Below, in pieces: positions 30,146-38,904 of a DNA stretch of 64,000 nucleotides. Numbering within the stretch: position 1 is the stretch's first letter; every line of letters begins with the position of its first letter. The position numbers and the translations under genes are program-made. Source of the stretch: HRBIN12 sp964447335 (GTDB taxonomy: Bacteria > Actinomycetota > UBA4738 > HRBIN12); contig CAYUSA010000003.1 in assembly GCA_964447335.1 (NCBI GenBank), forward strand, positions 1 to 64,000. The letters run 5' to 3'. Below the pieces are notes generated by a model. It ran no database searches and was not told the DNA's origin. It worked only from the letters and a program-made list of their open reading frames with translations.

Positions 30146-31263
30146 GCAAGGTTCGTCTCGCGATCGTCGGCGTCGGCAACTGCGCGTCGTCGCTCGTGCA
30201 GGGTCTGGAGTACTACAAGGACGCCGCCCCCGAGGACCCGGTCCCGGGCCTGATGCACGTGGACCTGGGCGGCTACCACATCAGCGACGTCGAGCTCGTC
30301 GCCGCCTTCGACGTGGACGCCGACAAGGTCGGCAAGGACGTCGCCGAGGCGATCTTCACGGAGCCGAACAACACGATCCGGTTCTCCGACGTGCCGGCCA
30401 CCGGCGTGAGCGTCCAGCGCGGACCGACCCTCGACGGGCTCGGCAAGTACTACCGCGAGGTCATCGAGGAGTCCGACCGACCCGAGGTCGACGTGGCGCA
30501 GGCGCTCCGAGACGCGCAGGCCGACGTGGTCGTGTCCTACCTCCCTGTCGGCTCCGAGCAGGCCGCGCGGCACTACGCGCAGGCCGCGATCGACGCCGGC
30601 GTCGGGTTCGTGAACTGCCTGCCGGTGTTCATCGCCAGCAACCAGGAGTGGGCACGCAAGTTCGTCGACGCCGGGCTGCCGATCGTCGGCGACGACATCA
30701 AGAGCCAGGTCGGCGCGACGATCACCCACCGCATCCTCACGAGGCTCTTCGAGGACCGGGGCGTGAAGCTCAACCGGACCTACCAGCTGAACTTCGGCGG
30801 GAACATGGACTTCATGAACATGCTCGAGCGCGAACGCCTCGTCTCGAAGAAGGTCTCGAAGACGCAGTCGGTGCAGAGCCAGCTCCGCAAGGAGCTCGAC
30901 AAGCACGACATCCACATCGGGCCGTCGGACCACGTGCCGTGGCTCGACGACCGCAAGTGGGCGCAGATCCGGCTCGAGGGTCAGGCGTTCGGCGACGTGC
31001 CGCTCACGATCGAGCTCAAGCTCGAGGTGTGGGACAGCCCGAACTCGGCCGGCATCGTGATCGACGCGATCCGGTGCGCGAAGCTCGCGCTCGACCGCGG
31101 CGTCGCCGGCCCGCTCATCGGCCCGTCCGCGTACTTCATGAAGTCGCCGCCGGTGCAGTTCAGCGACGAGGCGGCCCACGAGATGGTCGAGGGGTTCATC
31201 CTCGGCAACGGCGCCTCGAAGGCCTCGGACTGGACGGCCTTCTTCGACGTGCAGCCCGCGTAG
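30142..31263 (+). CDS. ino1: Inositol-3-phosphate synthase
   Basis: A 373-residue enzyme that converts glucose 6-phosphate to 1D-myo-inositol 3-phosphate with NAD+. This is the first step to phosphatidylinositol and mycothiol. The NAD motif VGVGNCASSLVQG is at about residues 9-21. VVSYLPVGSEQAARHYAQAA, GDDIKSQVGATITHR, LNFGGNMDFMNM and the catalytic lysine region SKKVSKTQSV are as in actinobacterial Ino1. The ATG has AAAGGAG 8 bp upstream and overlaps the padR stop. A strong hairpin follows the stop. Confidence 0.96.
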   Translation: MSKVRLAIVGVGNCASSLVQGLEYYKDAAPEDPVPGLMHVDLGGYHISDVELVAAFDVDADKVGKDVAEAIFTEPNNTIRFSDVPATGVSVQRGPTLDGLGKYYREVIEESDRPEVDVAQALRDAQADVVVSYLPVGSEQAARHYAQAAIDAGVGFVNCLPVFIASNQEWARKFVDAGLPIVGDDIKSQVGATITHRILTRLFEDRGVKLNRTYQLNFGGNMDFMNMLERERLVSKKVSKTQSVQSQLRKELDKHDIHIGPSDHVPWLDDRKWAQIRLEGQAFGDVPLTIELKLEVWDSPNSAGIVIDAIRCAKLALDRGVAGPLIGPSAYFMKSPPVQFSDEAAHEMVEGFILGNGASKASDWTAFFDVQPA

Positions 31264-31278
31264 CTCACGGGCCTTCCC

Positions 31279-31309
31279 GCGACGGCCGGGCCGGGTGCCC
31301 GGTCGTCGC
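31279..31309 (+). terminator. Terminator hairpin after ino1
   Basis: A 12-bp stem (GCGACGGCCGGG at 31279-31290 with CCCGGTCGTCGC at 31298-31309, one G-U pair) with a 7-nt loop, 16 bp after the ino1 stop, is followed by ATTCT. Confidence 0.65.
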
Positions 31310-31332
31310 GATTCTGGGACCATTCCGTCCGT

Positions 31333-32331
31333 ATGAGCCTTCCGAAGCCACCGACGTTCGCGGACGACGAGGCATACGAGCGGTCCCTGCAGGACGCGGC
31401 CTTCTGGGCTCCGTACGCCAAGGCAGCGCTCCGCTTGTCGGGCCTGCCCGACGAGGGCGAGGTGCGGACCCACTACCCCACGACGCACGTCGCCGCGCTC
31501 GTGAACGACGCGTACCTCGTGAAGCTCCACTACGAGGACTGGTTCGGCGAGGACAGCTTCCAGACCGAGCGCGAGGCCTACACGCTCCTCGCCCGCCAGG
31601 AGCTCCCGATCCCCGAGCTCCTCGCCGAGGGCGCGCTCTACGAGGACGGCTGGCGCTGGCCGTTCCTCGCGATGACCGCGATGCACGGACGCTCGCTCCG
31701 CGACCTCGACGGCGATGCGGGCCCCCAGGACCTGCTCCGCGTCGCCACGTGGCTCGGGAGGACGCTGAAGGACCTCCACCACGTGCCGACCCACGACGGC
31801 GAGCGCATCTCGCTCGAGATCTACGCGGACATGATCCAGGTCCGCGAGCAGCGGTGCCACCGCGACCACGAGCAGTGGGGCTCGCTCCCGGCGCACCTCG
31901 TCGAGCACGTCCGCGACTACGTGTGGGAGGCGCGCAAGCTCATCGACCCCGAGCGCGAGACGCCGGCCTTCCTGCACGGCGACCTGCATGCCGGCAACGT
32001 CTTCATGGACGGCGAGCCCGGCGCCATGGAGCCGACGGGCATCGTCGACTTCAACGACGCGTACGAGGGCGACCCGCACTACGACCTCGTCGCGATCCAC
32101 ACGAAGGCCTTCGGTGCCGACAAGCGGCTGCTCCGAGCGCTCCTCGACGGCTACGGCTGGGGCGAGCTCGGCAAGCAGTGGCCGCGCCGGATGATGGCGC
32201 TCACCCTCGCGCACGACTACGACATGATCCAGCCGGTCGCCGACCGGTACCCCGAGGCCCTCGCGGCCGTCGGCTCGCTCGACGAGCTGGCCAGCCTGCT
32301 CTGGGACCTCGACGCGCCGGGCCTCGCCTGA
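31333..32331 (+). CDS. Aminoglycoside phosphotransferase (APH)-family kinase
   Basis: A 332-residue APH-fold small-molecule kinase. The Brenner-type catalytic motif HGDLHAGNVFMDG and the metal-binding GIVDFNDAYEGDPHYDLV are complete. The lysine-strand region is VNDAYLVKLHYEDWFGED. Most chromosomal members in actinobacteria phosphorylate sugars or unknown metabolites rather than antibiotics. No resistance claim can be made. It is divergent from nothing and 18 bp upstream of an MFS gene, possibly with its own promoter. Confidence 0.9.
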   Translation: MSLPKPPTFADDEAYERSLQDAAFWAPYAKAALRLSGLPDEGEVRTHYPTTHVAALVNDAYLVKLHYEDWFGEDSFQTEREAYTLLARQELPIPELLAEGALYEDGWRWPFLAMTAMHGRSLRDLDGDAGPQDLLRVATWLGRTLKDLHHVPTHDGERISLEIYADMIQVREQRCHRDHEQWGSLPAHLVEHVRDYVWEARKLIDPERETPAFLHGDLHAGNVFMDGEPGAMEPTGIVDFNDAYEGDPHYDLVAIHTKAFGADKRLLRALLDGYGWGELGKQWPRRMMALTLAHDYDMIQPVADRYPEALAAVGSLDELASLLWDLDAPGLA

Positions 32332-32337
32332 GCGGCC

Positions 32338-32343
32338 TACCAT
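32338..32343 (+). promoter_or_regulatory. -10 element TACCAT of the MFS gene (leaderless)
   Basis: TACCAT ends 8 nt before the GTG at 32351. Confidence 0.4.
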
Positions 32344-32350
32344 CGCGGTC

Positions 32351-33805
32351 GTGAAGGGAACCCTCGAGCGCGCGCGCGACGCCCTGTGGAGCCGGGACTT
32401 CCGACGCCTGTTCGCGATCCGGCTCGTGTCGCAGTCGGCGGACGGCCTGTTCCAGGCCGCGCTCGTCGCCTCGGTGGTGTTCAGTCCCGACCGGCAGAGC
32501 ACGGTCGCCGGGTTCGCGATCGCCACCGCGGTGATCTCGCTGCCGTTCTCGATCATCGGGCCGTTCACCGGCGTGTTCATCGACCGCTGGTCGCGCCGGC
32601 GGATCCTCGTGGTGGCACCGTGGCTGCGGGCTGCGGTCGTCGCGCTCGCGTTGTTCCACCCGACGCGGCAGGCCGTCCTGTTCTACGCCGGGGTCCTGTG
32701 GGTGCTCTCGGTGAACCGCTTCTACCTCGCGACGGCGGTCGCCGTCGTTCCGCGGCTCGTCCCCACCGAGGACCTGCTGATGGCCAACTCGATGTCGATC
32801 GTCGGCGGCACGGTCGCGCTGCTCGCGGGCGTGTTCGTCGGCGGGTGGATCTCGGACCTGTTCGGCAACGTGCCGATCGTCGTTGCGGCGGGCGCGATGT
32901 GGCTGGTCGCATCGTGGATCGCCTCGCGCATCACGAGCCCCCTCGTCCCACACACGCTCCCCGAGGCGCCGATGCGCGACGAGCTCCAGCGCGTCCTGCG
33001 CGAGTTCGGCGACGGCATCCGGCGGCTCGCGCGCACACCCCGCGCGCTGGGCCCGATCGCCTCGATCACGCTCGATCAGATGGGCCAGGGCATCGTGCTC
33101 GTGCTCTCGCTGTTCTTCTTCCGCGACCGCGTCGAGGAGGGCGTCGGCTCGTTCGCGAACCTCATCGGCGCGGGTGGGATCGGCGTGCTGCTCGGCATCC
33201 TCACCGTCGGCAAGCTCGAGGAGCGGTGGCCGAAGGAGCGCATCGTGTCCCGGGCCTTCCTGGCGGGGGGGGTCGCGCTCATCGCGGTCTCGACGTACGT
33301 GACCGGCTGGAGCGTGCTGCTCGCGAGCTTCTTCGTCGGCCTCACGTTCGCATGGAAGAAGGTGCCGGTGGACACCCTCGTCCAGGAGTCGATGCCCGAC
33401 GGCTACCGCGGTCGCGTGTTCGCCGTCTACGACGTGGCGTACAACCTGTCACGGGTGGCAGCGTCCTTCCTCGCGATCCCGCTCCTGCCGGCGATCGGCG
33501 AGTCGTGGACCGTCGCGCTCATCGGCGTCGTGTTCCTGCTGTGGGGCCCCATACTCCCCCGCTGGATCGGCCGGGCCCCCGAGATCGTCCTGCGGTTCGC
33601 CGAGGGCGGCCGCGCCGAGGAGTGGCCACGCGCCGTCGTGTGGGGCGGGGTCGAGGAGCGCGTGCAGGTCGAGCGCTCGTGGCTCGAGGAGCGCGACGGC
33701 GAGCGGCTCCGGTGCTTCCGGCTCACGCTCGAGGACGGCACCGTGCTCCAGGTCTCACGGCTCGAGCCCGACGGTGCGTGGCGCATGGAGCGCGAGCTCG
33801 CGTAG
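32351..33805 (+). CDS. MFS transporter with C-terminal soluble extension
   Basis: A 484-residue MFS protein with about 12 membrane helices of the enterobactin-exporter/macrolide-efflux sort (SRDFRRLFAIRLVSQSADGL at the start, FIDRWSRRRILVVAPWLRA in the 2-3 loop, VPVDTLVQESMPDGYRGRVF in the 10-11 loop). The last 70 residues (VVWGGVEERVQVERSWLEER, DGERLRCFRLTLEDG) form a small soluble beta-rich extension not found in most relatives. The substrate is unknown. The GTG start follows a -10 box by 8 nt. Confidence 0.9.
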   Translation: MKGTLERARDALWSRDFRRLFAIRLVSQSADGLFQAALVASVVFSPDRQSTVAGFAIATAVISLPFSIIGPFTGVFIDRWSRRRILVVAPWLRAAVVALALFHPTRQAVLFYAGVLWVLSVNRFYLATAVAVVPRLVPTEDLLMANSMSIVGGTVALLAGVFVGGWISDLFGNVPIVVAAGAMWLVASWIASRITSPLVPHTLPEAPMRDELQRVLREFGDGIRRLARTPRALGPIASITLDQMGQGIVLVLSLFFFRDRVEEGVGSFANLIGAGGIGVLLGILTVGKLEERWPKERIVSRAFLAGGVALIAVSTYVTGWSVLLASFFVGLTFAWKKVPVDTLVQESMPDGYRGRVFAVYDVAYNLSRVAASFLAIPLLPAIGESWTVALIGVVFLLWGPILPRWIGRAPEIVLRFAEGGRAEEWPRAVVWGGVEERVQVERSWLEERDGERLRCFRLTLEDGTVLQVSRLEPDGAWRMERELA

Positions 33806-33811
33806 CTCGGC

Positions 33812-35071
33812 TCAGGCAGCCGCGGCCACGGGCACGAGCTCGGGCCGTCCGATCGCCGCGGCCTCCCGGCGCACCGCGCGGAGCCCGACGAGGCCGACGA
33901 CCACCGCGATGAGCCCGCCGATCGCGAGGCCCCACCGGGGTCCGAGCACCTCGGCCGTCCACCCCGCGAAGGGCGCGCCGATCGGCGTGCCGCCGAGGAA
34001 CACCACCGCGTACAGCGCCATCACACGCCCTCGCATGTCGGGCCGCGCCGTGAGCTGGAGCGTCGTGTTGCCCGTGATCATGAACACGATGCTCACGAAG
34101 CCGAGCATGACGAGCACCGCGAGCTCGGCGCCGAGCGTCGGCATCGCGGCGGCCACCATCGACATCGCGCCGAGGCCCACCGCCCCGAGCACGAGTCGCC
34201 GGCGGTCGGGCCGAGCCCCGCGGGCCATGCCGAGCGCCCCGACGAGCGAGCCGGCGCCCATGACCGACAGCAGCAGGCCGAGCGTGCCGGCGTCGCCGCG
34301 GAACACGTCCACGGCGAGGAGCGGCATGAGCACCGAGAAGTTGAACGAGAACGTGAACACGACCGCCATGACGACGAGCGGGGTGCGCAGCTCGGGCGTG
34401 TGCCAGACGTAGCGGATGCCCTCGCGCAGGCCCGAGCCGTGGCGGGGCGCCTCGGTCCGATGCAGGTCCTCCGGTCGCATCGCGATCAGGCTCGCGATGA
34501 CCGCGAGGTACGACAGCCCGTTCACCAGGAAGCAGGTCGCGAGCCCGGCCCCGGCGATCAGCAGGCCGGCGAGCGCGGGGCCGACGATCCGCGTGCCCGT
34601 CATCACGGCGCTGTTCAGGCTCACGGCGTTCGTGAGGTGCTCCGTGCCGACCATCTCGGCGAAGAAGCTCTGCCGCGTGGGCGTGTCGACCGCGGTGACG
34701 ACCCCCTGCAGGAACGACAGCGTGTAGACCATCCACAGCTCGACCACCCCGGCCGCCACGAGCGCCCAGAGCGCGAGGGCGAGCACGCCGAACGCGCTCT
34801 GCGTCCACAGGAGGATCCGCCGCTTGTCGTGCCGATCGGCCAGCACTCCCGCCCACGCGCCGAACAGCAGGATCGGCGAGAAGCTGAGCGCGGTCACGAC
34901 GCCGAGCGCGATCCCGCTGCCGGTCAGCCGCAGCACGAGCCACGAGGCCGCGACGTACTGGACCCACGTCCCGGTGACCGAGACCGCCTGGCCGGCGAAG
35001 AACAGGCGGAAGTTCCTCGAGTGCCGGACCGCGTGGAACGTCCGGTGGACCGCGAGGCCGACGCGCGTCAT
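33812..35071 (-). CDS. MFS transporter, EntS/MdtG-like
   Basis: A 419-residue MFS exporter with about 12 helices: NFRLFFAGQAVSVTGTWVQY, LADRHDKRRILLWTQSAFG, VDTPTRQSFFAEMVG and ARPDMRGRVMALYAVVFLGG are hallmarks of the EntS-type group. Its start overlaps the marR stop by 4 bp (ATGA), so the two are one operon under MarR control. It is probably a drug or metabolite exporter. Confidence 0.92.
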   Translation of the reverse strand: MTRVGLAVHRTFHAVRHSRNFRLFFAGQAVSVTGTWVQYVAASWLVLRLTGSGIALGVVTALSFSPILLFGAWAGVLADRHDKRRILLWTQSAFGVLALALWALVAAGVVELWMVYTLSFLQGVVTAVDTPTRQSFFAEMVGTEHLTNAVSLNSAVMTGTRIVGPALAGLLIAGAGLATCFLVNGLSYLAVIASLIAMRPEDLHRTEAPRHGSGLREGIRYVWHTPELRTPLVVMAVVFTFSFNFSVLMPLLAVDVFRGDAGTLGLLLSVMGAGSLVGALGMARGARPDRRRLVLGAVGLGAMSMVAAAMPTLGAELAVLVMLGFVSIVFMITGNTTLQLTARPDMRGRVMALYAVVFLGGTPIGAPFAGWTAEVLGPRWGLAIGGLIAVVVGLVGLRAVRREAAAIGRPELVPVAAAA

Positions 35072-35511
35072 CGGCCGCCCCCGACGAGCCGGTCCAAGAT
35101 GGCGGCTGCCTCGTCGAGGACCTCGAGCTCGTGCGGCTCGAGGTCGCGAAGCCGCTTCGCCAGGTAGGCGTCCTTGCGCTTACGGCTGCGGTGCAGGAGC
35201 TTCGCACCCTCGGGCGTCACGCGCACCCAGGCCACGCGCCGGTCGGCGGGGTCCGGCTCGCGCGCGACGAGCCCGGCCTCGACGAGGGCGGCCACGATCC
35301 GGGTCATCGTGGGGGGCTGGACCTGCTCGGCGGCGCAGAGCTCGCCGATCGTCATCGCGCTCGCACGGTCGATCGAGGACAGGGCCACCAGGAGCGAGGG
35401 CGTGATGCCCGGCTCGGCCTCCTGCCGGAGCTTCCGCGCGAGCCGGGTCACGCCGAGCCGCAGGCGCGAGGCCAGCTCGGTGGTGTCGACGGTCGCGAGA
35501 GGAGCGGTCAC
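35068..35511 (-). CDS. MarR-family transcriptional regulator
   Basis: A 147-residue winged-helix regulator: LSSIDRASAMTIGELCAAEQV, QPPTMTRIVAALVEAGLVAR, then the wing DPADRRVAWVRVTPEG. It should repress its own operon with the MFS exporter and release on ligand binding. The GTG start follows a -10 box TAGTAT by 10 nt, and a palindrome GCTAATTAGC lies just upstream. Confidence 0.93.
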   Translation of the reverse strand: MTAPLATVDTTELASRLRLGVTRLARKLRQEAEPGITPSLLVALSSIDRASAMTIGELCAAEQVQPPTMTRIVAALVEAGLVAREPDPADRRVAWVRVTPEGAKLLHRSRKRKDAYLAKRLRDLEPHELEVLDEAAAILDRLVGGGR

Positions 35512-35520
35512 GCACCGAGG

Positions 35521-35542
35521 ATACTACGCGATGCTAATTAGC
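35521..35542 (-). promoter_or_regulatory. Promoter and palindrome upstream of marR
   Basis: Minus-strand -10 box TAGTAT (35526-35521) and the 10-bp palindrome GCTAATTAGC (35533-35542) sit 10-31 bp before the GTG. The palindrome is a candidate MarR half-array. Confidence 0.5.
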
Positions 35543-35603
35543 GTCACGAAGCTTCGGGTGCCCCGCGCCGGCCCCGGGGCTGGCGCGCTCGAGCGGGGGG
35601 CGG

Positions 35604-35609
35604 TACCCT
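35604..35609 (+). promoter_or_regulatory. -10 element TACCCT of the lipoprotein-peptidase operon (leaderless)
   Basis: TACCCT ends 9 nt before the ATG at 35618 (6 nt before an in-frame GTG at 35615). Confidence 0.4.
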
Positions 35610-35617
35610 CGCCGGTG

Positions 35618-36229
35618 ATGACGGCCCGCACCCGCGTCGCGCTGCTCCTTCCGGCCCTGGTGGTGCTCGCGGCCGCCTGCGCGAAGGACGCCGAGCCGGG
35701 CACGTCGCCGTCGGAAGGTTCGACGACGGGCCCGACCGGCTCGCAGACTTCCCCCGCCCCGGTCACCGGGGCGACCGGGGCGACCGGCTCCGTATCGCCA
35801 TCGGAGACCCGGTCCCCGAGCGAAGCGCCGAGCCCCGAGCTCGAGGACGGCCGGCACTTCGGCTCGATCGAGTCCATCGACGTCGAGAACCAGACGCTCG
35901 TGTTCGACCTCGCGTACTTCCTCACGGGGGACGAGGCGAACCAGGCGGCCGCCGAGCACGGCGACGAGGCCCCGGTGCCGAACGACTACTACATCGTGAA
36001 CGACAACCCGAGGCTGCGAACGCTCGATGTCGCGCCGAACGTCGAGGTCCGGGTCATCGACTGGACCAACTGCTGCGAGCTCGTGCAGGGCGAGGTCCAG
36101 CCCTTCATGGACGCGTTCGCGACGAACCACCACGCGTGGGACGCGCTGTACCAGGGCAGCGAGGCGCCGTACTGGCTCACGGTCGAGGGCGGCGTCGTCG
36201 TGAAGATCGAGGTGCAGTTCCTCCCGTGA
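35618..36229 (+). CDS. Secreted lipoprotein, function unknown
   Basis: A 203-residue protein. A type II signal peptide (VALLLPALVVLAAAC) is followed by a Ser/Thr/Pro/Gly-rich linker of about 50 residues. A folded domain comes next (FGSIESIDVENQTLVFDLAY, FLTGDEANQAAAEHGDEAPV, PNDYYIVNDNPRLRTLDV, YWLTVEGGVVVKIEVQFLP). Related exported domains occur in other actinobacteria without known role. Its stop overlaps the start of an M15 peptidase, so both are made together. Confidence 0.8.
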   Translation: MTARTRVALLLPALVVLAAACAKDAEPGTSPSEGSTTGPTGSQTSPAPVTGATGATGSVSPSETRSPSEAPSPELEDGRHFGSIESIDVENQTLVFDLAYFLTGDEANQAAAEHGDEAPVPNDYYIVNDNPRLRTLDVAPNVEVRVIDWTNCCELVQGEVQPFMDAFATNHHAWDALYQGSEAPYWLTVEGGVVVKIEVQFLP

Positions 36230-37026
36230 CCTTCCGCGCGGGCGCCGTCCTCGCGCTCGCTCTTCTCCTCGCAGCGTGCACATCGGCCCCGGGGAACCCG
36301 CGCTCGACCGCCACCGAAGGTACCGCCGGGACGTCGGGTTCCCCCTCGGCAGCGCCGACGCCGGCACCGGGCGCTCCGGTCGAGGGCGAGGACGCCGGCG
36401 ACACCGACCCCTTCGAGCCGACCGCCGTGCGAGCGCGGTTCGCGGGACGGATCCTCTCGCCGCTCCCCGCTCACCTGCTGCGCGAGATGCGGGGCGAGAC
36501 ATGGCACGCGGGCTGCCCGGTGCCGCTCAACGATCTCGCGCTGCTCCGCTTCAACTACCGGGGCTTCGACGGCGAGGTGAAGCGTGGGCCGATGGTCGTG
36601 AACGCGTCGGTCGCGCGCGACGTCCTCGGCGTGTTCCGCACGCTCTTCCACGCGGACTTCCCGATCCGGCACGTCACGCTCGCGAAGCGGTTCCGCCCGA
36701 ACGCCGACCCGGACTCGCGCGGCAGCGTGACGGCCTCGTTCAACTGCCGTCCCATCGTCACGCCGGCCGGGCCCGGCGACCGGTTCTCGATGCACGCCTA
36801 CGGCCTCGCCGTCGACATCAACTCGCTCCAGAACCCGTACGTGGCCTCGGACGGCTACACCCGGAACCGGTTCGCGCGGCCGTACCGTGACCGCTCCCTG
36901 GACCTGCCGGGCATGATCCATCCCGGCGACGTCGTCGTGCGCGCGTTCACCGCGATCGGGTGGGAGTGGGGCGGGGACTGGAACAGCGGCAAGGACTACA
37001 TGCACTTCTCGTCGAACGACCGCTGA
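36226..37026 (+). CDS. M15-family D-Ala-D-Ala carboxypeptidase-like lipoprotein
   Basis: A 266-residue lipoprotein (signal VLALALLLAAC) with a C-terminal peptidase M15 domain. The zinc ligands lie in SMHAYGLAVDIN (His and Asp) and DYMHFSS (His), with the catalytic acid region WEWGGDWNSGKD between. It would trim or cleave peptidoglycan stem peptides outside the membrane. The GTG start overlaps the upstream lipoprotein stop (GTGA). Confidence 0.9.
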   Translation: MTFRAGAVLALALLLAACTSAPGNPRSTATEGTAGTSGSPSAAPTPAPGAPVEGEDAGDTDPFEPTAVRARFAGRILSPLPAHLLREMRGETWHAGCPVPLNDLALLRFNYRGFDGEVKRGPMVVNASVARDVLGVFRTLFHADFPIRHVTLAKRFRPNADPDSRGSVTASFNCRPIVTPAGPGDRFSMHAYGLAVDINSLQNPYVASDGYTRNRFARPYRDRSLDLPGMIHPGDVVVRAFTAIGWEWGGDWNSGKDYMHFSSNDR

Positions 37027-37147
37027 GCGCCCCTGCCGCAGGGACTCGGCGCGTCGCGAGTCTCTATGCTCCGACCGAGGGGATCCGCGTGGGCACGCCG
37101 TCATCTCGGTCGAGCACCTCCGCAAGCGGTACGGGGAGGCCGTCGCG

Positions 37148-37999
37148 GTGGACGACGTGTCGTTCGAGGTCGCCCCCGGCGAGATCTTCGGGCTCCTCGG
37201 ACCGAACGGCGCCGGCAAGACGACCACCGTCGAGTGCCTCCAGGGACTTCGGCGGCACGACCAGGGGCGGGTGCGGGTCCTCGGGCTCGACCCGCAGGAG
37301 AACGGCGACGAGCTGCGGCGCCGGATCGGGTCGCAGCTCCAGGACTCCGGGCTGCCGAGCCACCTCCGCGTCTGGGAGGCGCTCGACCTGTTCGCCTCGA
37401 TCGCCGACCACGCGACCGACACGGCAACGCTCCTCGAGCGATGGGGGCTCGGGGACAAGCGCGATGCTCGCTTCGCCAGCCTCTCGGGCGGCCAGCAGCA
37501 GCGGTTGCTCGTCGCGCTCGCGCTCGTGAACGATCTCGAGGTCGTCTTCCTCGACGAGATGACGACGGGACTGGACCCCGCCGCGCGGCGCGTGGCGTGG
37601 GACCTGATCCGCGAGATCCGCGAGCGCGGCGCGACGATCGTGCTCGTGACGCACTTCATGGACGAGGCCGAGCGCTTGTGCGACCGCGCCGCGATCGTCG
37701 TCAACGGCCGGATCGTGGCCCTCGACACACCGGTTGACCTCGTCGCGCATCACGCTCCCGAGATCCGCATCACGTTCATGAGCGACGCCCCGGACCTGTC
37801 GTGGCTCTCCGACGTCCCCTGCGTCCGGCGGGTGGATCGATGGGGTCGCCGCGTCGAGGTCGAGGGTGTCGACCCGGTCATCGCGATCGCGTCCGCGGCG
37901 CTGATCGAGCACGGCGTCACCCCCGAGGGCCTGCGGGTCGAGCAGCCGACGCTCGAGGACGTGTTCCTGCGCCTGACGGGCGGAACGCCGGAGGCCTGA
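37148..37999 (+). CDS. ABC transporter ATP-binding protein; start region probably frameshifted
   Basis: An ABC-2-type exporter ATPase: Walker A GPNGAGKTTTVE, Q-loop GSQLQDSGLP, signature LSGGQQQRL, Walker B VVFLDEMTTGLD and switch VTHFMDEAERLCDR. The C-terminal DUF4162-like extension is also present. The protein N-terminus VISVEHLRKRYGEAVAV is encoded in frame upstream of 37148, but no start codon exists in that frame. A GTG at 37089 with GAGGGG upstream is one base out of frame, and adding a single G at about 37100 would give VGTPVISVEHL. Either a real mutation or a sequence error must be there. It pairs with the permease 2 bp downstream. Confidence 0.88.
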   Translation: MDDVSFEVAPGEIFGLLGPNGAGKTTTVECLQGLRRHDQGRVRVLGLDPQENGDELRRRIGSQLQDSGLPSHLRVWEALDLFASIADHATDTATLLERWGLGDKRDARFASLSGGQQQRLLVALALVNDLEVVFLDEMTTGLDPAARRVAWDLIREIRERGATIVLVTHFMDEAERLCDRAAIVVNGRIVALDTPVDLVAHHAPEIRITFMSDAPDLSWLSDVPCVRRVDRWGRRVEVEGVDPVIAIASAALIEHGVTPEGLRVEQPTLEDVFLRLTGGTPEA

Positions 38000-38001
38000 G
38001 C

Positions 38002-38751
38002 ATGCGGACGCTGCGGAAGATGACCTGGGTCGAGACCAAGCTCCTGCTGCGCGAGCCGCTCACCGTGGTGTTCACGTTCGGGTTCCCCTTCCTCGTGCTC
38101 GTGGTGCTCGGCCAGCTCTTCGGGAACACGCCGGACCCCGAGCAGCCCGAGATCTTCCGCGGTGTCGGGCCCATGGACTACTACGTGCCCGGCTACGTGG
38201 GGCTGACGATCGCAGCGATCGGGCTCATCGCGCTGCCGGTGCACCTCGCGAGCTACGGCGAGCGCGGCGTTCTCCGCCGGTTCCGCGCCTCGGGACTACC
38301 GCCCTGGGCGGTCATCGCATCGCAGGCGATCGTGGGGGCGCTCGCGTCGGTCGCCGGGAGCGCGTTCCTCGTCGTCCTCGGCTTCGTCGGGTACGACGTG
38401 CATGCCCCCGAGCAGCCCGGTGCCGTGCTGCTCACATTCGCGCTGTCCGTGTGCTGCTTCGCGTCGATCGGCATCCTCCTCGGCGCCGTGATGCCAAGCG
38501 CCCGAGCGGCTCAAGGCATCGGGCTCATGCTCTTCTTCGCGATGATGTTCCTGTCCGGCACGGACGGACCGCGCGAGCTCCTCGGCGAGGTCCTGCGCCG
38601 GGTCGGCGACGTCCTACCCCTCACGCACGTGGTCGTCGCGATGCAGGATCCGTGGATCGGCTTCGGCCTGAACGGGGCGCGCCTCGTCCTCGTCGCCGCG
38701 GTCACCGTCGCCGCCGCCGTCGGCGCCGTCCGGGCGTTCCGCTGGGAGTGA
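38002..38751 (+). CDS. ABC-2 type transporter permease
   Basis: A 249-residue membrane protein with six predicted helices of the ABC-2 type (MRTLRKMTWVETKLLLREPL, VFTFGFPFLVLVVLGQLFG, YYVPGYVGLTIAAIGLIALP, MLFFAMMFLSGT, LPLTHVVVAMQDPW). It forms the channel of an exporter with the preceding ATPase. Cargo is unknown, and drug/lipid export is typical for the family. The ATG is 2 bp past the ATPase stop. Confidence 0.92.
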   Translation: MRTLRKMTWVETKLLLREPLTVVFTFGFPFLVLVVLGQLFGNTPDPEQPEIFRGVGPMDYYVPGYVGLTIAAIGLIALPVHLASYGERGVLRRFRASGLPPWAVIASQAIVGALASVAGSAFLVVLGFVGYDVHAPEQPGAVLLTFALSVCCFASIGILLGAVMPSARAAQGIGLMLFFAMMFLSGTDGPRELLGEVLRRVGDVLPLTHVVVAMQDPWIGFGLNGARLVLVAAVTVAAAVGAVRAFRWE

Positions 38752-38904
38752 GGCACGGCGGTCCTGCCGGCGAGGGGTCCGAGGACCCTGGACGGCGCCC
38801 GGCGCGGCGCGACGATGCGGCCGAGCACGGTTCCCGACCGGTGCGGGAGGTGATGCGGCGCGTCGGCCGGGTCGGTTGGCGAACCGTCGAAGGGGGGCCT
38901 GCGG

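Noticed and set aside
29671..32580. A 969-codon open frame on the minus strand opposite padR, ino1 and the APH gene
   Set aside because: It is a GC-rich antisense shadow. The plus-strand genes have clear families, and the minus translation is Arg/Val/His-rich without any domain.
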